A DNA stretch of 23,015 bases from an uncultured Caulobacter sp. (GCF_937900395.1 NZ_CALCDX010000039.1:1-23015); one strand, 5' to 3'. Counted from the stretch's first letter, positions 15,059 to 23,015 are shown. The notes: a model not told the origin generated them from the sequence alone. Made by a program: numbers and translations.

Positions 15059-15587
15059 CCTGGTCCCGCAGGCGTTCGTGCAAGTGCCGAAGCGCCTTCA
15101 TCACGTGTTTCTCGACAGCGCTGACGGAGACACCCAGGCGCTGGGCGACGAGCTTGTAGCTCATCTCCTCGAAGCGCACGAGGATGAAAACCCGTCGCGT
15201 ACGTTCCGGCAGCGCATTCAAGGCCGCCATCACCCGCGCCACCTGTTCGCGTCCCTGTAAGACGCGCTCGGGAGACATATCATCAACGGGGTGATGCGAT
15301 TCTTGTAATTCGCAGTGATCGGAGCGGCGGCGGGTGCGATCTCGGCGGCCGCGATCGATCAGGACATTGGCGGCCACCTCGAACAGGTAGCCCTCCACGT
15401 TGTTCACGACAGGGGCCGGTTGGCGCTTCTGGATTCGCAGGAGGACTTCCTGCACCAGATCCTCGACATCGGCGGCCGGCGCGCGGCGCGAAAAGAAGGC
15501 CCGAAGCGCCGGGATGAAGCGTGCGCCGCTGTCGACCAGGGTCGTCGCCTCCTCGGACGCCCTCGACGTTTTGACGCCCCAGATCAT
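15012..15587 (-). CDS. FecI-type ECF sigma factor
   Basis: A 191-residue sigma-70 family ECF factor. Region 2 is seen in ADVEDLVQEVLLRIQKR and VEGYLFEVAANVLIDRGRRD; region 4 in LPERTRRVFILVRFEEMSY followed by the HTH LVAQRLGVSVSAVEKHVMKA. There is no extra C-terminal domain. ATG 15585-15587 is preferred, with GGGG about 8 bases upstream; GTG 15593 is an in-frame alternative. It overlaps fecR and is divergent from the STN-bearing receptor gene, the layout of cell-surface signalling systems in which the sigma factor turns on the receptor gene after ligand binding. Confidence 0.93.
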   Translation of the reverse strand: MIWGVKTSRASEEATTLVDSGARFIPALRAFFSRRAPAADVEDLVQEVLLRIQKRQPAPVVNNVEGYLFEVAANVLIDRGRRDRTRRRSDHCELQESHHPVDDMSPERVLQGREQVARVMAALNALPERTRRVFILVRFEEMSYKLVAQRLGVSVSAVEKHVMKALRHLHERLRDQDDVDNVGARETRRPG

Positions 15588-15823
15588 GACCACCGCCCCA
15601 ACATGGCGGTTAGGTGAAATCCTGCTTTCCCGCCTGTCAAGCCGCCGGCGGACAATGGGCGCAAACGCACGCGCGCTTTGACCTGTTGCCTAAAGCCTGT
15701 GCAGCGCGCGATCTTGGGGGGCGGGCGTTGACGGCTTTGGCATGGCCGCCCGTCAAAATAAGGCATGGTCCGCGCCCTCGGCGGCGCGAGATCCAAGCCG
15801 CCGGGGGAGGTCGGGAGTCGCTG
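15588..15823. promoter_or_regulatory. Divergent control region between the sigma factor and STN receptor genes
   Basis: A 236-base region without a supported gene. It holds an inverted repeat TTGACGG (15728-15734) and CCGTCAA (15750-15756) with a 15-base spacer, just before an AT-rich patch (AAAATAAGG). TTGACGG also matches the -35 consensus TTGACGS reported for Caulobacter housekeeping promoters, but I see no good -10 at the right distance. A second candidate is GGTGAAAT (15613-15620) with TGTCAA 14 bases on (15635-15640), possibly an ECF-type promoter. Both are guesses from the sequence. The receptor's ribosome binding site GGGAG is at 15813-15817. Confidence 0.4.
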
Positions 15824-18388
15824 TTGTTCAGGTCCAGAGCGTCGGGAGCGTCGCATAGGCGCGGCCTCGTCACGGCCCTGCTCTGCGCGGCGGCTGTCGG
15901 CGCCTTCGCGCCGGCCGCGGCCCTGGCGGGACTGGGCCGATCGGCGGAGGCCGCGCGCCGCTTCGACCTGCCCGCCCAGCCCTTAAGCCAGGCGCTGAAC
16001 CGGCTAGCGTTGCGCAGCGATCGCGAAATCCTGTTCTCCCCCAGTCTCACCGCGGGGCGTCGCAGTCCGCCCTTGAGCGGGACCTTCACCGCTGAACAAG
16101 CCCTGGCCCAGCTGTTGGCGGGTTCGGGCCTGACCTTTCGGCTGGAGGGGCGCAGCTTCCTGGTGGTGCGAGCGCCCAAGCCGCCCGAGGAGCCCGAGGC
16201 GCGCCCCGCGCCGGTCGCCCCGCCGGTCGATCTGGACGGTCTGGTCGTCACGGCGCTGAAGCGCTCGAGCCTGGCCCAGCAGACGCCGCTCAGCATGGTG
16301 GTGGTCGACGGCGAGCAACTCGCGCGCATGGCCATGACGAACATCGAGCAGGCCGCGCCGAGCTTGCCGGGGCTGAAGCTGATCTCCACCGCGTTCGGGC
16401 GACGCCTGGTGCTGCGCGGGGTCTATGGGGCGGGCGAGGCCACGACGGGCCTCTATTACGACGAGACGCCCATGACCGGTCCGGTCGGCACCACGGCCGA
16501 TCCCGGCGTCATGGCGCCGGAGCTGGCGCTGGTGGATGTCGATCGGATCGAGCTTCTGCGCGGTCCTCAGGGCACGCTCTATGGCTCGGGCGCCATGGGC
16601 GGGGCCCTACGCATCCTGTTCAAGCGGCCCGATCTCGGCGGCGACGCGGGGTCGGTGGGGATGTCGGTCGCAAGCCTCGCTCACGGCGGGGAGGCCGTGA
16701 GCGGCGCGGCGGTCTTCAACGCCGTGGTGATCCCCGACGCGCTCGCGGTGCGCCTGACGGCCTATGATCAGCGCCAGCCCGGGGTGATCGACAATATCCG
16801 GTTGGGCCTCTCGGACGTCGACGGCTCGCGTGTTCAGGGCGCGCGGCTGGCCGTGCTGTGGGAGAAGAGCCCTAGGCTGTCGATCCTGCTGTCGGGCGCT
16901 CATCAGACCAGCCATCGCGGCGACATCTCCGCCTGGAACGATACGGCCGGGCCGTGGCGAACGGTTCACGCCGGACGCGCGCCGTTCGACGGCGACATCG
17001 ATTTCGTGTCGGCCGTGGTCAAGTGGCGCGGCGACGCCGTGGACCTCACCGCGGTCTCGTCCTGGTATCGCTGGAAGCTAGTACGGCGGTCCGACTACAG
17101 CGGCGTCCTGCTGGGCGAGCGGACCAACGCCGCCGGCTGCATGCGGATGTTCTCGCTGGCGACCGCCTGCGGCGGCGACCAGATGTCCAGCTATTCGGCC
17201 TATGTCGACAGCGTCTATCCGGCGATCCTGCATCAGCCGGCGGACCTGACCGCTCGGATCCACGAGATCCGCGCCGCCTCCGTCGGGGCCGGCCCCCTGC
17301 GCTGGAGCCTGGGCGCCTATAGCGAGGTCCGCGAGGACTACATCGACAGTCAGGTCCGCCACGTGGATCCCGCGACGGGCCGCGCGGTCGAGCCGCCGGT
17401 GCTGATCGGACGGCGGGACATCGAGAACCACCTGACCCAGCACGCGGTCTTCGGCGAAGTTTCCTACGCCGTCGCGCCCTCGACCGAGCTGACGATCGGC
17501 GCCCGGCGCTTCGATTACGTCAAGCGCGATCGAGGCGCGGTGCAGGTCGCCAACGTGATCTCTGGCACCTGGATGGACTATGCCATCGACGCCCGCAGCC
17601 GCGAGCGGGGCTGGAGTCTGAAGGCGATGGCCAGCCGCCAGATCGCGCCGGGCCTGTTCGGCTACGCCCAGGTCTCGCAAGGCTTTCGCCCCGGCGGCGT
17701 GAACGTGGTGCCGGGCCTTCCCGAGGCCCTGGCGGTCTACCGGTCGGACCGACTGGACAACGCCGAGCTGGGCCTGAAAGGCCAGAGCGCCGATCGCCGC
17801 GTCTCGCTGAACCTGGCCCTCTACCGCGCCCGCTGGCGCGACATGCAGTACGCGGCCCAGACCCAGAACCGCGCCTTCAACTACGTGACCAACATCGGGG
17901 CCGCGCGCATCCAGGGCCTCGAGCTGGAAGGGACCGCGCGGAAGGTCGTCGGCTGGGACCTGGCGGCCAGTCTCATCCTGACGGATGCGCGGCTGACCGC
18001 CGATCAGGTGACCAACAGCGCCATCGGCCTGGGATTGAAAGGCGATCGGCTGCCCACCGTTCCCAAGGTCTCGGCCGCGGCCTCGGCCGAGCGGCGCTGG
18101 CCCCTGGGCGAGGGGCTGACGGGCCGGCTGCGGTTCGACGCCTACCATGCCGGACTGGCGCGCTCGGCCTTCAACGCCGCCAACGCGGACTGCTTGAAGA
18201 TGGGGGGCTATGCGGTGTTCGGGGCCAGCGCCGGCCTGGAGAACCGCGACTGGAGCATCGACCTGTCGATCGAGAATCTGCTGGACCGGGCGGGCAGGGC
18301 GTCGGCGGCGCGCAATACATCCGGGCCCATCGAATACTTCGGCGTCACTCCGCGCGCCGTGCGCCTGTCGCTCGAGCGCCGCTTCTGA
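15824..18388 (+). CDS. TonB-dependent receptor with N-terminal STN signalling domain (FecA-type transducer)
   Basis: An 854-residue outer-membrane receptor from TTG 15824, chosen because GGGAG lies 6 bases upstream and the next residues form a signal peptide (HRRGLVTALLCAAAV to ALA at about 35). The frame is open from 15614, but that extension has no signal. STN domain about 46-117 (RRFDLPAQPLSQALNRLALR; LLAGSGLTFRLEGRSFLVV). Then a Pro-rich linker, a TonB box LDGLVVTALKR (about 137-147), a plug with RIELLRGPQGTLYGSGAMGG, and a 22-strand-type barrel ending LERRF with C-terminal Phe. The STN domain signals to FecR, so ligand binding should induce the divergent sigma factor. It is a clear paralogue of the next gene. 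Ligand unknown. Confidence 0.92.
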   Translation: MFRSRASGASHRRGLVTALLCAAAVGAFAPAAALAGLGRSAEAARRFDLPAQPLSQALNRLALRSDREILFSPSLTAGRRSPPLSGTFTAEQALAQLLAGSGLTFRLEGRSFLVVRAPKPPEEPEARPAPVAPPVDLDGLVVTALKRSSLAQQTPLSMVVVDGEQLARMAMTNIEQAAPSLPGLKLISTAFGRRLVLRGVYGAGEATTGLYYDETPMTGPVGTTADPGVMAPELALVDVDRIELLRGPQGTLYGSGAMGGALRILFKRPDLGGDAGSVGMSVASLAHGGEAVSGAAVFNAVVIPDALAVRLTAYDQRQPGVIDNIRLGLSDVDGSRVQGARLAVLWEKSPRLSILLSGAHQTSHRGDISAWNDTAGPWRTVHAGRAPFDGDIDFVSAVVKWRGDAVDLTAVSSWYRWKLVRRSDYSGVLLGERTNAAGCMRMFSLATACGGDQMSSYSAYVDSVYPAILHQPADLTARIHEIRAASVGAGPLRWSLGAYSEVREDYIDSQVRHVDPATGRAVEPPVLIGRRDIENHLTQHAVFGEVSYAVAPSTELTIGARRFDYVKRDRGAVQVANVISGTWMDYAIDARSRERGWSLKAMASRQIAPGLFGYAQVSQGFRPGGVNVVPGLPEALAVYRSDRLDNAELGLKGQSADRRVSLNLALYRARWRDMQYAAQTQNRAFNYVTNIGAARIQGLELEGTARKVVGWDLAASLILTDARLTADQVTNSAIGLGLKGDRLPTVPKVSAAASAERRWPLGEGLTGRLRFDAYHAGLARSAFNAANADCLKMGGYAVFGASAGLENRDWSIDLSIENLLDRAGRASAARNTSGPIEYFGVTPRAVRLSLERRF

Positions 18389-18486
18389 TCCGCATCTTTT
18401 TGCCCGCCGGAAGTGAGGGACCCGCTCGGCCTTGCGTCTGACCCTACAGGCCGCCGTACGAGCGGACCGACAAGAGGGGTTCAATA

Positions 18487-20787
18487 ATGATGCAGTTTCG
18501 AGGCCTTCGGGCTCTGGCCCTGGGCGCCAGCGCGCTGAGCAGCTTGGCGGCGGGCCAAGCGCTCGCCCAGCAGGCGTCCGACAGCGCGACGATCGAGGAA
18601 GTCGTCGTCACCGCGCTGAAGCGCTCGACCACGGTCCAGACCACGCCGATCAGCGTCAGCGCGGTCACCGAGAAGTCGCTGCAGGCGCTCGGCGCCTCCG
18701 GCATCCAGGACTACTTCCGGACCGTTCCGAACCTGCAGGTCGATGGCAACTCGCCGACCAGCCGCCGCCTGACCCTGCGCGGCGTGCGAAGCGCCGGCGA
18801 AGCCACGGTCGGCCTCTATTACGATGAAACCCCGCTGACGGGTCCGGCCGGCACGACCGCCGACGCCAGCTCGACCAGCGCCGACGTCAACCTGTTCGAC
18901 GCCGAACGGATCGAGGTTCTACGCGGCCCTCAAGGCACGCTCTACGGCTCGGGCTCGATGGGCGGCACTCTGCGGGTGATCCTCAACAAGCCCGACAGCA
19001 GCCGCTACGCCGGCGCCGTCGAGGCTCAGGGCTCGTCCGTCAAAGGCGGCAGCAACGGCTATTCGGTGAAGGGCATGGTCAACGTGCCGCTGATCGAGGA
19101 CAAGCTGGCCGCGCGCCTGGTGCTCTACAAGACCGAGGGCGGCGGCTATGTCGACGACGTCCTGCTGAACAAGAAGAACATCAACGACCAACACTCCAGC
19201 GGCGGTCGTCTGATGCTGGGCTTCACGCCCACCGACAACCTGACGATCAACGCCACGGGCCTGTTCCAGAAGACCACGCTGGACGGTCAGAACATCTGGT
19301 ACCCGGCGCTGGGCGGGGAGTACAAGACCAACGCCCGCGTCATCGCGCCGACCAGCGATAACCTGCGGATGTACAACCTCACGGGCAAGTGGGATCTGAG
19401 CTTCGCCACGGTCACGGCGACGTCGTCCTACTACAAGTGGACGCTGCTGCGGAATTCCGACTACAGCCCGACGCTGTCGGGCAGCCGCGCCAACGCCACC
19501 TCGTGCCGCAACTGGGTCGCCGGCGGACCGGCCGCGACCGGTTCGACGAACCCGGCCTGCACCGCGGCCCAGATGACCGCCTACACCGCCTATGCCGATA
19601 GCCGGACGCCAGGCGCGCTTTACCAGCCGATGGGCCTGACCTCGTGGAACCACGAGCTGCGGGCGAACGGCTCGCTGTTCGACGACAAGGTCGACTGGAC
19701 GGCCGGCGTCTATCTGGAAAAGCGTGACGACTACATCGAGAGCAAGGTCGCCAAGGGCGACGCCGCCACGGGCATCATCAACCCGAACGACCTGACCGCG
19801 TGGCGCCACGTCGGCACCGAGACCAAGCAGACCGCCTTCTTCGGCGAAGTCTCCTACAAGCCGATCGAGAAGCTGACCCTGACCGGCGGCCTGCGCCGCT
19901 TCAAGTACGACAAGACCGTCTCGGGCCAGGTCCTGATCAGCAACTTCATCACCCAGTCCTACGTCGGCCCGGCCGCCCAGGTCGACGCCAGCGCCGATGG
20001 CTGGGTCAGCAAGCTGAACGCCTCCTATCAAGTGACGTCGGACGTCATGGTCTACGCCGTGGCGGCCAAGGGCTTCCGTCCGGGCGGCGCCAACAACGTG
20101 CCGGGCCTGGCCAGCGCGCTTCTGGCCTACCAGCCCGACAGCCTCTGGAACTATGAAGGCGGCATCAAGAGCCAGTGGTTCGACCGTCGCCTGACGCTCA
20201 ACGCGGCGGCCTATCAGATCGACTGGTCGAACATGCAGATCTCGGCCACCAGCGCCAACGGCGCCTTCAGCTACTTGACCAACGCCGGCAAGGCCAAGAT
20301 CAAGGGCTTCGAGGTCGAGGCCACGGCCCGTCCGATCGCCGGCCTGACGATCAGCGGCACCGCCGCCATCGTCGACGCCAAGCTGACCGAGGATCAGGCC
20401 AATTCCAGCATCCTGATCACCGGCTCGACCGGCCTGCGCGGCGACGAGTTCCCGAACGTGGCCAAGTACAGCGGCTCGGCTTCGGTCGAATACACCTGGC
20501 CCCTCAAGGGCGACATGAACGGCCTGGTGCGCGCCGACTACGCCTATGTCGGCGAGTCCGCATCGCAGTTCCGTCCGACCTATGTCTACTACGAGAAGCA
20601 GGGCGACTACGGCTACGCGAACGTGCGCGCCGGGGTCGAGGGCGCCGACTGGGGCGCCTACGTCTTCGTCAACAACATCACCGACGAAGTTGGACGGATG
20701 AGCGTGACCTCCGCGGTGAACAACCCCAAGCAGACCGTCAGCATCAATCCGCGTACGGCCGGCTTCCAGGTTCGTAAGCGCTTCTAG
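18487..20787 (+). CDS. TonB-dependent receptor without STN domain, paralogue of its neighbour
   Basis: A 766-residue outer-membrane receptor. Signal peptide to about residue 27 (GQALA-QQ), TonB box IEEVVVTALKR (36-46), plug with RIEVLRGPQGTLYGSGSMGG, barrel ending in VRKRF with terminal Phe. AGAGGGG lies just before the tandem ATGs 18487/18490. Matching blocks (VVTALKRS; LRGV then AGEAT and GLYYDET; FRPGG then NVPGL) show recent-to-moderate tandem duplication with the upstream receptor. Both carry a Cys-containing extracellular loop near NAT/AASC and a second Cys further on. With no STN domain it transports but should not signal. It lies 98 bases after the first receptor with no clear terminator between, so co-transcription is likely. 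Confidence 0.93.
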   Translation: MMQFRGLRALALGASALSSLAAGQALAQQASDSATIEEVVVTALKRSTTVQTTPISVSAVTEKSLQALGASGIQDYFRTVPNLQVDGNSPTSRRLTLRGVRSAGEATVGLYYDETPLTGPAGTTADASSTSADVNLFDAERIEVLRGPQGTLYGSGSMGGTLRVILNKPDSSRYAGAVEAQGSSVKGGSNGYSVKGMVNVPLIEDKLAARLVLYKTEGGGYVDDVLLNKKNINDQHSSGGRLMLGFTPTDNLTINATGLFQKTTLDGQNIWYPALGGEYKTNARVIAPTSDNLRMYNLTGKWDLSFATVTATSSYYKWTLLRNSDYSPTLSGSRANATSCRNWVAGGPAATGSTNPACTAAQMTAYTAYADSRTPGALYQPMGLTSWNHELRANGSLFDDKVDWTAGVYLEKRDDYIESKVAKGDAATGIINPNDLTAWRHVGTETKQTAFFGEVSYKPIEKLTLTGGLRRFKYDKTVSGQVLISNFITQSYVGPAAQVDASADGWVSKLNASYQVTSDVMVYAVAAKGFRPGGANNVPGLASALLAYQPDSLWNYEGGIKSQWFDRRLTLNAAAYQIDWSNMQISATSANGAFSYLTNAGKAKIKGFEVEATARPIAGLTISGTAAIVDAKLTEDQANSSILITGSTGLRGDEFPNVAKYSGSASVEYTWPLKGDMNGLVRADYAYVGESASQFRPTYVYYEKQGDYGYANVRAGVEGADWGAYVFVNNITDEVGRMSVTSAVNNPKQTVSINPRTAGFQVRKRF

Positions 20788-20789
20788 TC

Positions 20790-20824
20790 TGAGCGCGGGC
20801 GGACCTCGTGTCCGCCCGCGCTCA
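20790..20824 (+). terminator. Strong hairpin terminator after the second TonB receptor gene
   Basis: A perfect 15-bp stem (20790-20804 pairing with 20810-20824) with a 5-base loop CTCGT, starting 2 bases after the receptor stop codon. No T-run follows, so it may act as an mRNA 3'-end stabiliser as well as, or instead of, a terminator. Confidence 0.65.
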
Positions 20825-20961
20825 TCGCACCTTCGCCTGTGCACGGGAAGCGGGCCAGATGACGGCGGGGGAGCGGAATTTGGCGTCATCGGCCACGGAC
20901 AGGCAGTCGCGCTCGCCGGACGGCGCCATACTGGCCCAGGAATCACTGGGAGGCAGAGAGC

Positions 20962-21450
20962 ATGACGCTGATGAGCAAAGCCGCGACGTTCGGCATCGTC
21001 GCGGGAATCGTTATGGCGACGGGAGCCGTGGCCCACGAGGCCGGAAACCTGCCCAATACGCCCGCAGGCAAGGCCATCAAGGCCAGGCATGACAACTTCA
21101 AGCAGATCGGCGCCGCCAACAAGGCCATCTCGGACGAGCTGAAGAAGGGCGCGCCCGACCGCAAGCTGATCGCCGACAACGCCGCCAAGCTGAAGACGCT
21201 CACCACGCAGATTCCCTCGTGGTTCCCCAAGGGCAGCGGACCGGAGTCCAAGCTGCCGACCGACGCCAAGCCCGAGGTCTGGACGGACCCGGGCAAGTTC
21301 TCGGCGGCGGTCAACCGCGCCCAGCTTGAGGTGTCGCGCCTGCAGCAGCTGGCGGCCGCCGGGGATCTGGACGGCCTGCGCGGCCAGTCCCGCGCCGTCG
21401 GCGCCTCGTGCAAGAGCTGCCACGAATCCTTCCGCGTGCCGCGGAACTAG
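20962..21450 (+). CDS. Cytochrome c' (class II c-type cytochrome)
   Basis: A 162-residue periplasmic haem protein. Signal peptide to about residue 24 (ATGAVA-HEA). The mature part is helical, with R42 in ARHDNFKQIGAANKAI, the N-terminal cytochrome c' pattern, and a single C-terminal haem site CKSCH (150-154). C-terminal placement of CxxCH in a four-helix-bundle-sized protein identifies class II. Family members handle electron transfer or bind NO/CO. GGGAGG lies upstream of ATG 20962. The next gene starts 4 bases after its stop and encodes cytochrome b561, a common partner, so they probably form an electron-transfer unit. Confidence 0.92.
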   Translation: MTLMSKAATFGIVAGIVMATGAVAHEAGNLPNTPAGKAIKARHDNFKQIGAANKAISDELKKGAPDRKLIADNAAKLKTLTTQIPSWFPKGSGPESKLPTDAKPEVWTDPGKFSAAVNRAQLEVSRLQQLAAAGDLDGLRGQSRAVGASCKSCHESFRVPRN

Positions 21451-21454
21451 CCTT

Positions 21455-22144
21455 ATGGCCTCGGACGCCCCCTCGACCGCGCCCGACGCGCGTGGATTCA
21501 AGCTCTGGGACGCGCCCACGCGCCTGGTCCATTGGGCGCTGGTCGGGTTGATCGGCTTTTCCTGGTGGTCGGCGAGAACGGGCCACATGGATTGGCATCG
21601 CTGGTCCGGCTATTCCGTTCTGGCCCTGATCACCTTCCGCCTGATCTGGGGCGTGGTGGGCAGCCAAAGCGCGCGGTTCTCGCAGTTCGTGAAGGGACCG
21701 CGCGCGGTGCTGGCCTATGCCCGCACGCTAGGCGATCGGGCGCCCTCATCCACCCCGGGACACAATCCGGTCGGCGCCCTCAGTGTCCTGGCCTTGCTGG
21801 CGGCCATCCTCACTCAGGTGGTGACGGGGCTATTCTCGGTCGACATCGACGGCCTGGAGTCCGGCCCCCTGGCGGACCGGGTGAGCTTCGACACTGGCCG
21901 CCAGTTCGCCCAGTGGCATGACTGGAGCTTTACGGCCATTCAGGTGCTGGTGCTCGCGCACGTGGCGGCCGTTGTCTTCTACCTTGTCTACAAGCGCTCC
22001 AACCTGATCCGCCCGATGGTGACCGGGCGGCGGCGACTGGATGTCGATCCCCAGTTGGCCTTCGCGCCGCCATGGTTGGCGCTTCTGATCGCCCTTGTCG
22101 CGGCGGCCGTGACCTACTGGGTGATGAAGGGCCTAAGGGTCTAG
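21455..22144 (+). CDS. Cytochrome b561-family di-haem membrane protein
   Basis: A 229-residue integral membrane protein, starting at ATG 21455 (the frame is open from 21326, but that part is antisense-like overlap with the cytochrome c' gene). Four helices of the Ni-Fe hydrogenase-type/bacterial b561 fold plus a fifth C-terminal one (WLALLIALVAAAVTYWV). Candidate haem ligands are His in LVHWALVGL, DWHRWSGY, WHDWSF and LAHVAAVVFY. KLWDAPTRLVHW at the start is characteristic. It would pass electrons between the quinone pool and the neighbouring cytochrome c'. It is 4 bases from the upstream stop, so probably co-transcribed. Confidence 0.92.
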   Translation: MASDAPSTAPDARGFKLWDAPTRLVHWALVGLIGFSWWSARTGHMDWHRWSGYSVLALITFRLIWGVVGSQSARFSQFVKGPRAVLAYARTLGDRAPSSTPGHNPVGALSVLALLAAILTQVVTGLFSVDIDGLESGPLADRVSFDTGRQFAQWHDWSFTAIQVLVLAHVAAVVFYLVYKRSNLIRPMVTGRRRLDVDPQLAFAPPWLALLIALVAAAVTYWVMKGLRV

Positions 22145-22321
22145 GCGGGCAGGCGGCGCCGGATCTTCCGCCCGATCCGAATGGCCCCGGAGACGTTATG
22201 GCTGGACGTTCAACTCGCCGCCGTGAAAAACGAAGGGGCGATATAGGCGTTGAACGCTAGCCGCTCCATGTTGTCGGCGTGTTTCTTTTTGTCGCCCGGA
22301 CGGGTGGAAGGATAGGTCAGG
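22145..22321. other. Intergenic region between cytochrome b561 and DUF2147 genes
   Basis: 177 bases without a supported gene. AGGATAGG just before 22322 is the ribosome binding site of the DUF2147 gene. On the minus strand a short frame ending at 22210 has unusually coding-like codons (see findings), but nothing supports a gene. No strong hairpin or promoter consensus seen. Confidence 0.4.
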
Positions 22322-22768
22322 ATGAACCGAGTGGCGTTGGGATTTGCGATCCTGGGATTGACCTTCGCGAGCGTGCAGGGGGCCCAGGCCGCCGATCCTT
22401 CGCCGCCGCGAGCAGGCGACATCTACGGCGTTTGGAGCAACCCGAAGGGCAGCGTCCATATCGAGATCAAGCCTTGCGGCGAGGAAACCTGCGGAAACGT
22501 GGTCTGGGCCAACGCCGAAGCGCAAGCTGACGTGCGCAAGGGCAGTAAGCGCGAGCTGATCGGCATGCAGCTGCTCCGCGACTTCTCGCCGAGCGGGCCC
22601 GTGGACTGGAAGGGGCGGGTCTTCGTGCCCGATCTCAACATGACCTTCTCGGGCCAGGTGCGCCTTCTGGATCGCGCGTCCCTGCGCGCCAAGGGCTGTC
22701 TGCTGCCGAACTTCCTCTGCAAGTCGCAGGTCTGGACCCGCGTCGACTCCGCCGGGCGAGCCTCCTAG
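22322..22768 (+). CDS. Secreted DUF2147 family protein
   Basis: A 148-residue protein with a signal peptide (to about 23-24, GAQA-AD). The mature part opens with GDIYGVWSNPKGSVHIEIKP, the DUF2147 beta-barrel-like start. Cys pairs follow (PCGEETCGNVVW; KGCLLPNFLCKSQVW), and GMQLLRDF and WKGRVFVPDLNMTFSG are also typical. The family is periplasmic or exported and has no settled function. ATG 22322 has AGGATAGG upstream. It is followed after 6 bases by the RNA-ligase-family gene. Confidence 0.88.
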   Translation: MNRVALGFAILGLTFASVQGAQAADPSPPRAGDIYGVWSNPKGSVHIEIKPCGEETCGNVVWANAEAQADVRKGSKRELIGMQLLRDFSPSGPVDWKGRVFVPDLNMTFSGQVRLLDRASLRAKGCLLPNFLCKSQVWTRVDSAGRAS

Positions 22769-22774
22769 CACTTC

Positions 22775-23015
22775 ATGACACAACTGGGTTTGCCGGGTTT
22801 GGACCCGCCGACGCCGACCGATCGGCTGATGTTCCTGTTGTACCCGGATGCGCTCGCGGCGGAGCGGATCGCCAGCGAGGCGCAGCGGCTGCGTGAGAGC
22901 CTGGGTTTGCGCGGCCAGCCGCTGCTGACCGACCGCTTCCACGTCACCCTGCATCATCTCGGCGACTATGTGGGTCTTCCCGCCGAGATCGTGCGCAAGG
23001 GCGAGGCGGCGGGTT
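22775..23015 (+). CDS. 2'-5' RNA ligase / 2H phosphoesterase family protein, 3'-partial
   Basis: The first 80 residues of a protein cut by the window end. LMFLLYPDALAAERI is the usual opening strand and helix, and RFHVTLHHLGDY contains the first HxT(x) catalytic motif of the 2H phosphoesterase fold; the second motif is beyond the window. Family members act on 2'-5' linkages or cyclic phosphates of RNA in the cytoplasm. ATG 22775 lies 6 bases after the DUF2147 stop with no clear ribosome binding site, so translational coupling is possible. Confidence 0.8.
   Translation, partial: MTQLGLPGLDPPTPTDRLMFLLYPDALAAERIASEAQRLRESLGLRGQPLLTDRFHVTLHHLGDYVGLPAEIVRKGEAAG

Noticed and set aside
17078..21588. 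Long minus-strand ORFs (468 and 889 codons) under the TonB receptors and cytochrome gene
   Set aside because: They run across three genes of the opposite strand and have no domains; typical antisense frames in high-GC DNA.
1..23015. CRISPR array, tRNA or rRNA genes
   Set aside because: No regularly spaced repeats and no recognisable tRNA arms or rRNA segments were seen on either strand.

Overview
The window is high-GC proteobacterial DNA in two blocks that do not belong together in any obvious way. They meet at about position 4190-4205, where two convergent genes (a radical SAM enzyme on + and a PhaC-type polyester synthase on -) each lose their 3' end at the same point. No insertion sequence, integrase, tRNA or repeat marks the join, so it is either an assembly chimera or a clean recombination breakpoint. 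The right block (about 4194-23015) looks like an alphaproteobacterium of the Caulobacter type: TonB receptors with a VVTALKR TonB box, FecI/FecR signalling, a NodT-type outer-membrane factor and strongly GC-biased codon use. The left block (1-about 4196) is probably from another proteobacterium; I cannot name it.

Left block: an operon on +, with ATGA stop/start overlaps between its first three genes. It encodes an AMP-forming acyl ligase (5' end outside the window), a BtrH-N-like acyltransferase/cysteine-protease-fold protein, a divergent KAS III-like acyltransferase, and a radical SAM enzyme cut by the junction. Together they look like an acid-activation, acyl-transfer and radical-modification cassette of an uncharacterised small-molecule or modified-peptide pathway. 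No carrier protein is visible; it may lie upstream.

Right block, 4194-12117: a minus-strand operon (HlyD adaptor, RbbA-type double-ATPase/permease, ABC-2 permease, truncated PhaC) with overlapping or near-touching genes. A NodT-family outer-membrane lipoprotein diverges from it on +. The set supplies every layer of a tripartite ABC efflux pump. A small HTH-like gene follows at 12128-12331.

Right block, 12424-20787: a cell-surface signalling and uptake locus. A FecI-type ECF sigma factor and FecR anti-sigma factor (minus) diverge from a TonB receptor carrying an STN signalling domain (plus). A second, paralogous TonB receptor without STN follows. A secreted M20 amidohydrolase lies downstream of fecR. 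A plausible reading is induction by, uptake of and periplasmic hydrolysis of an amide-bonded substrate; the substrate is unknown.

Right block, 20962-23015: a cytochrome c' and cytochrome b561 pair, a secreted DUF2147 protein and the start of a 2'-5' RNA ligase/2H phosphoesterase gene that runs off the window. There is no gene-free stretch longer than 300 bases; the largest gaps are the 236-bp sigma/receptor divergent region and the 177 bp at 22145-22321. I saw no tRNA, rRNA, CRISPR array or mobile element.
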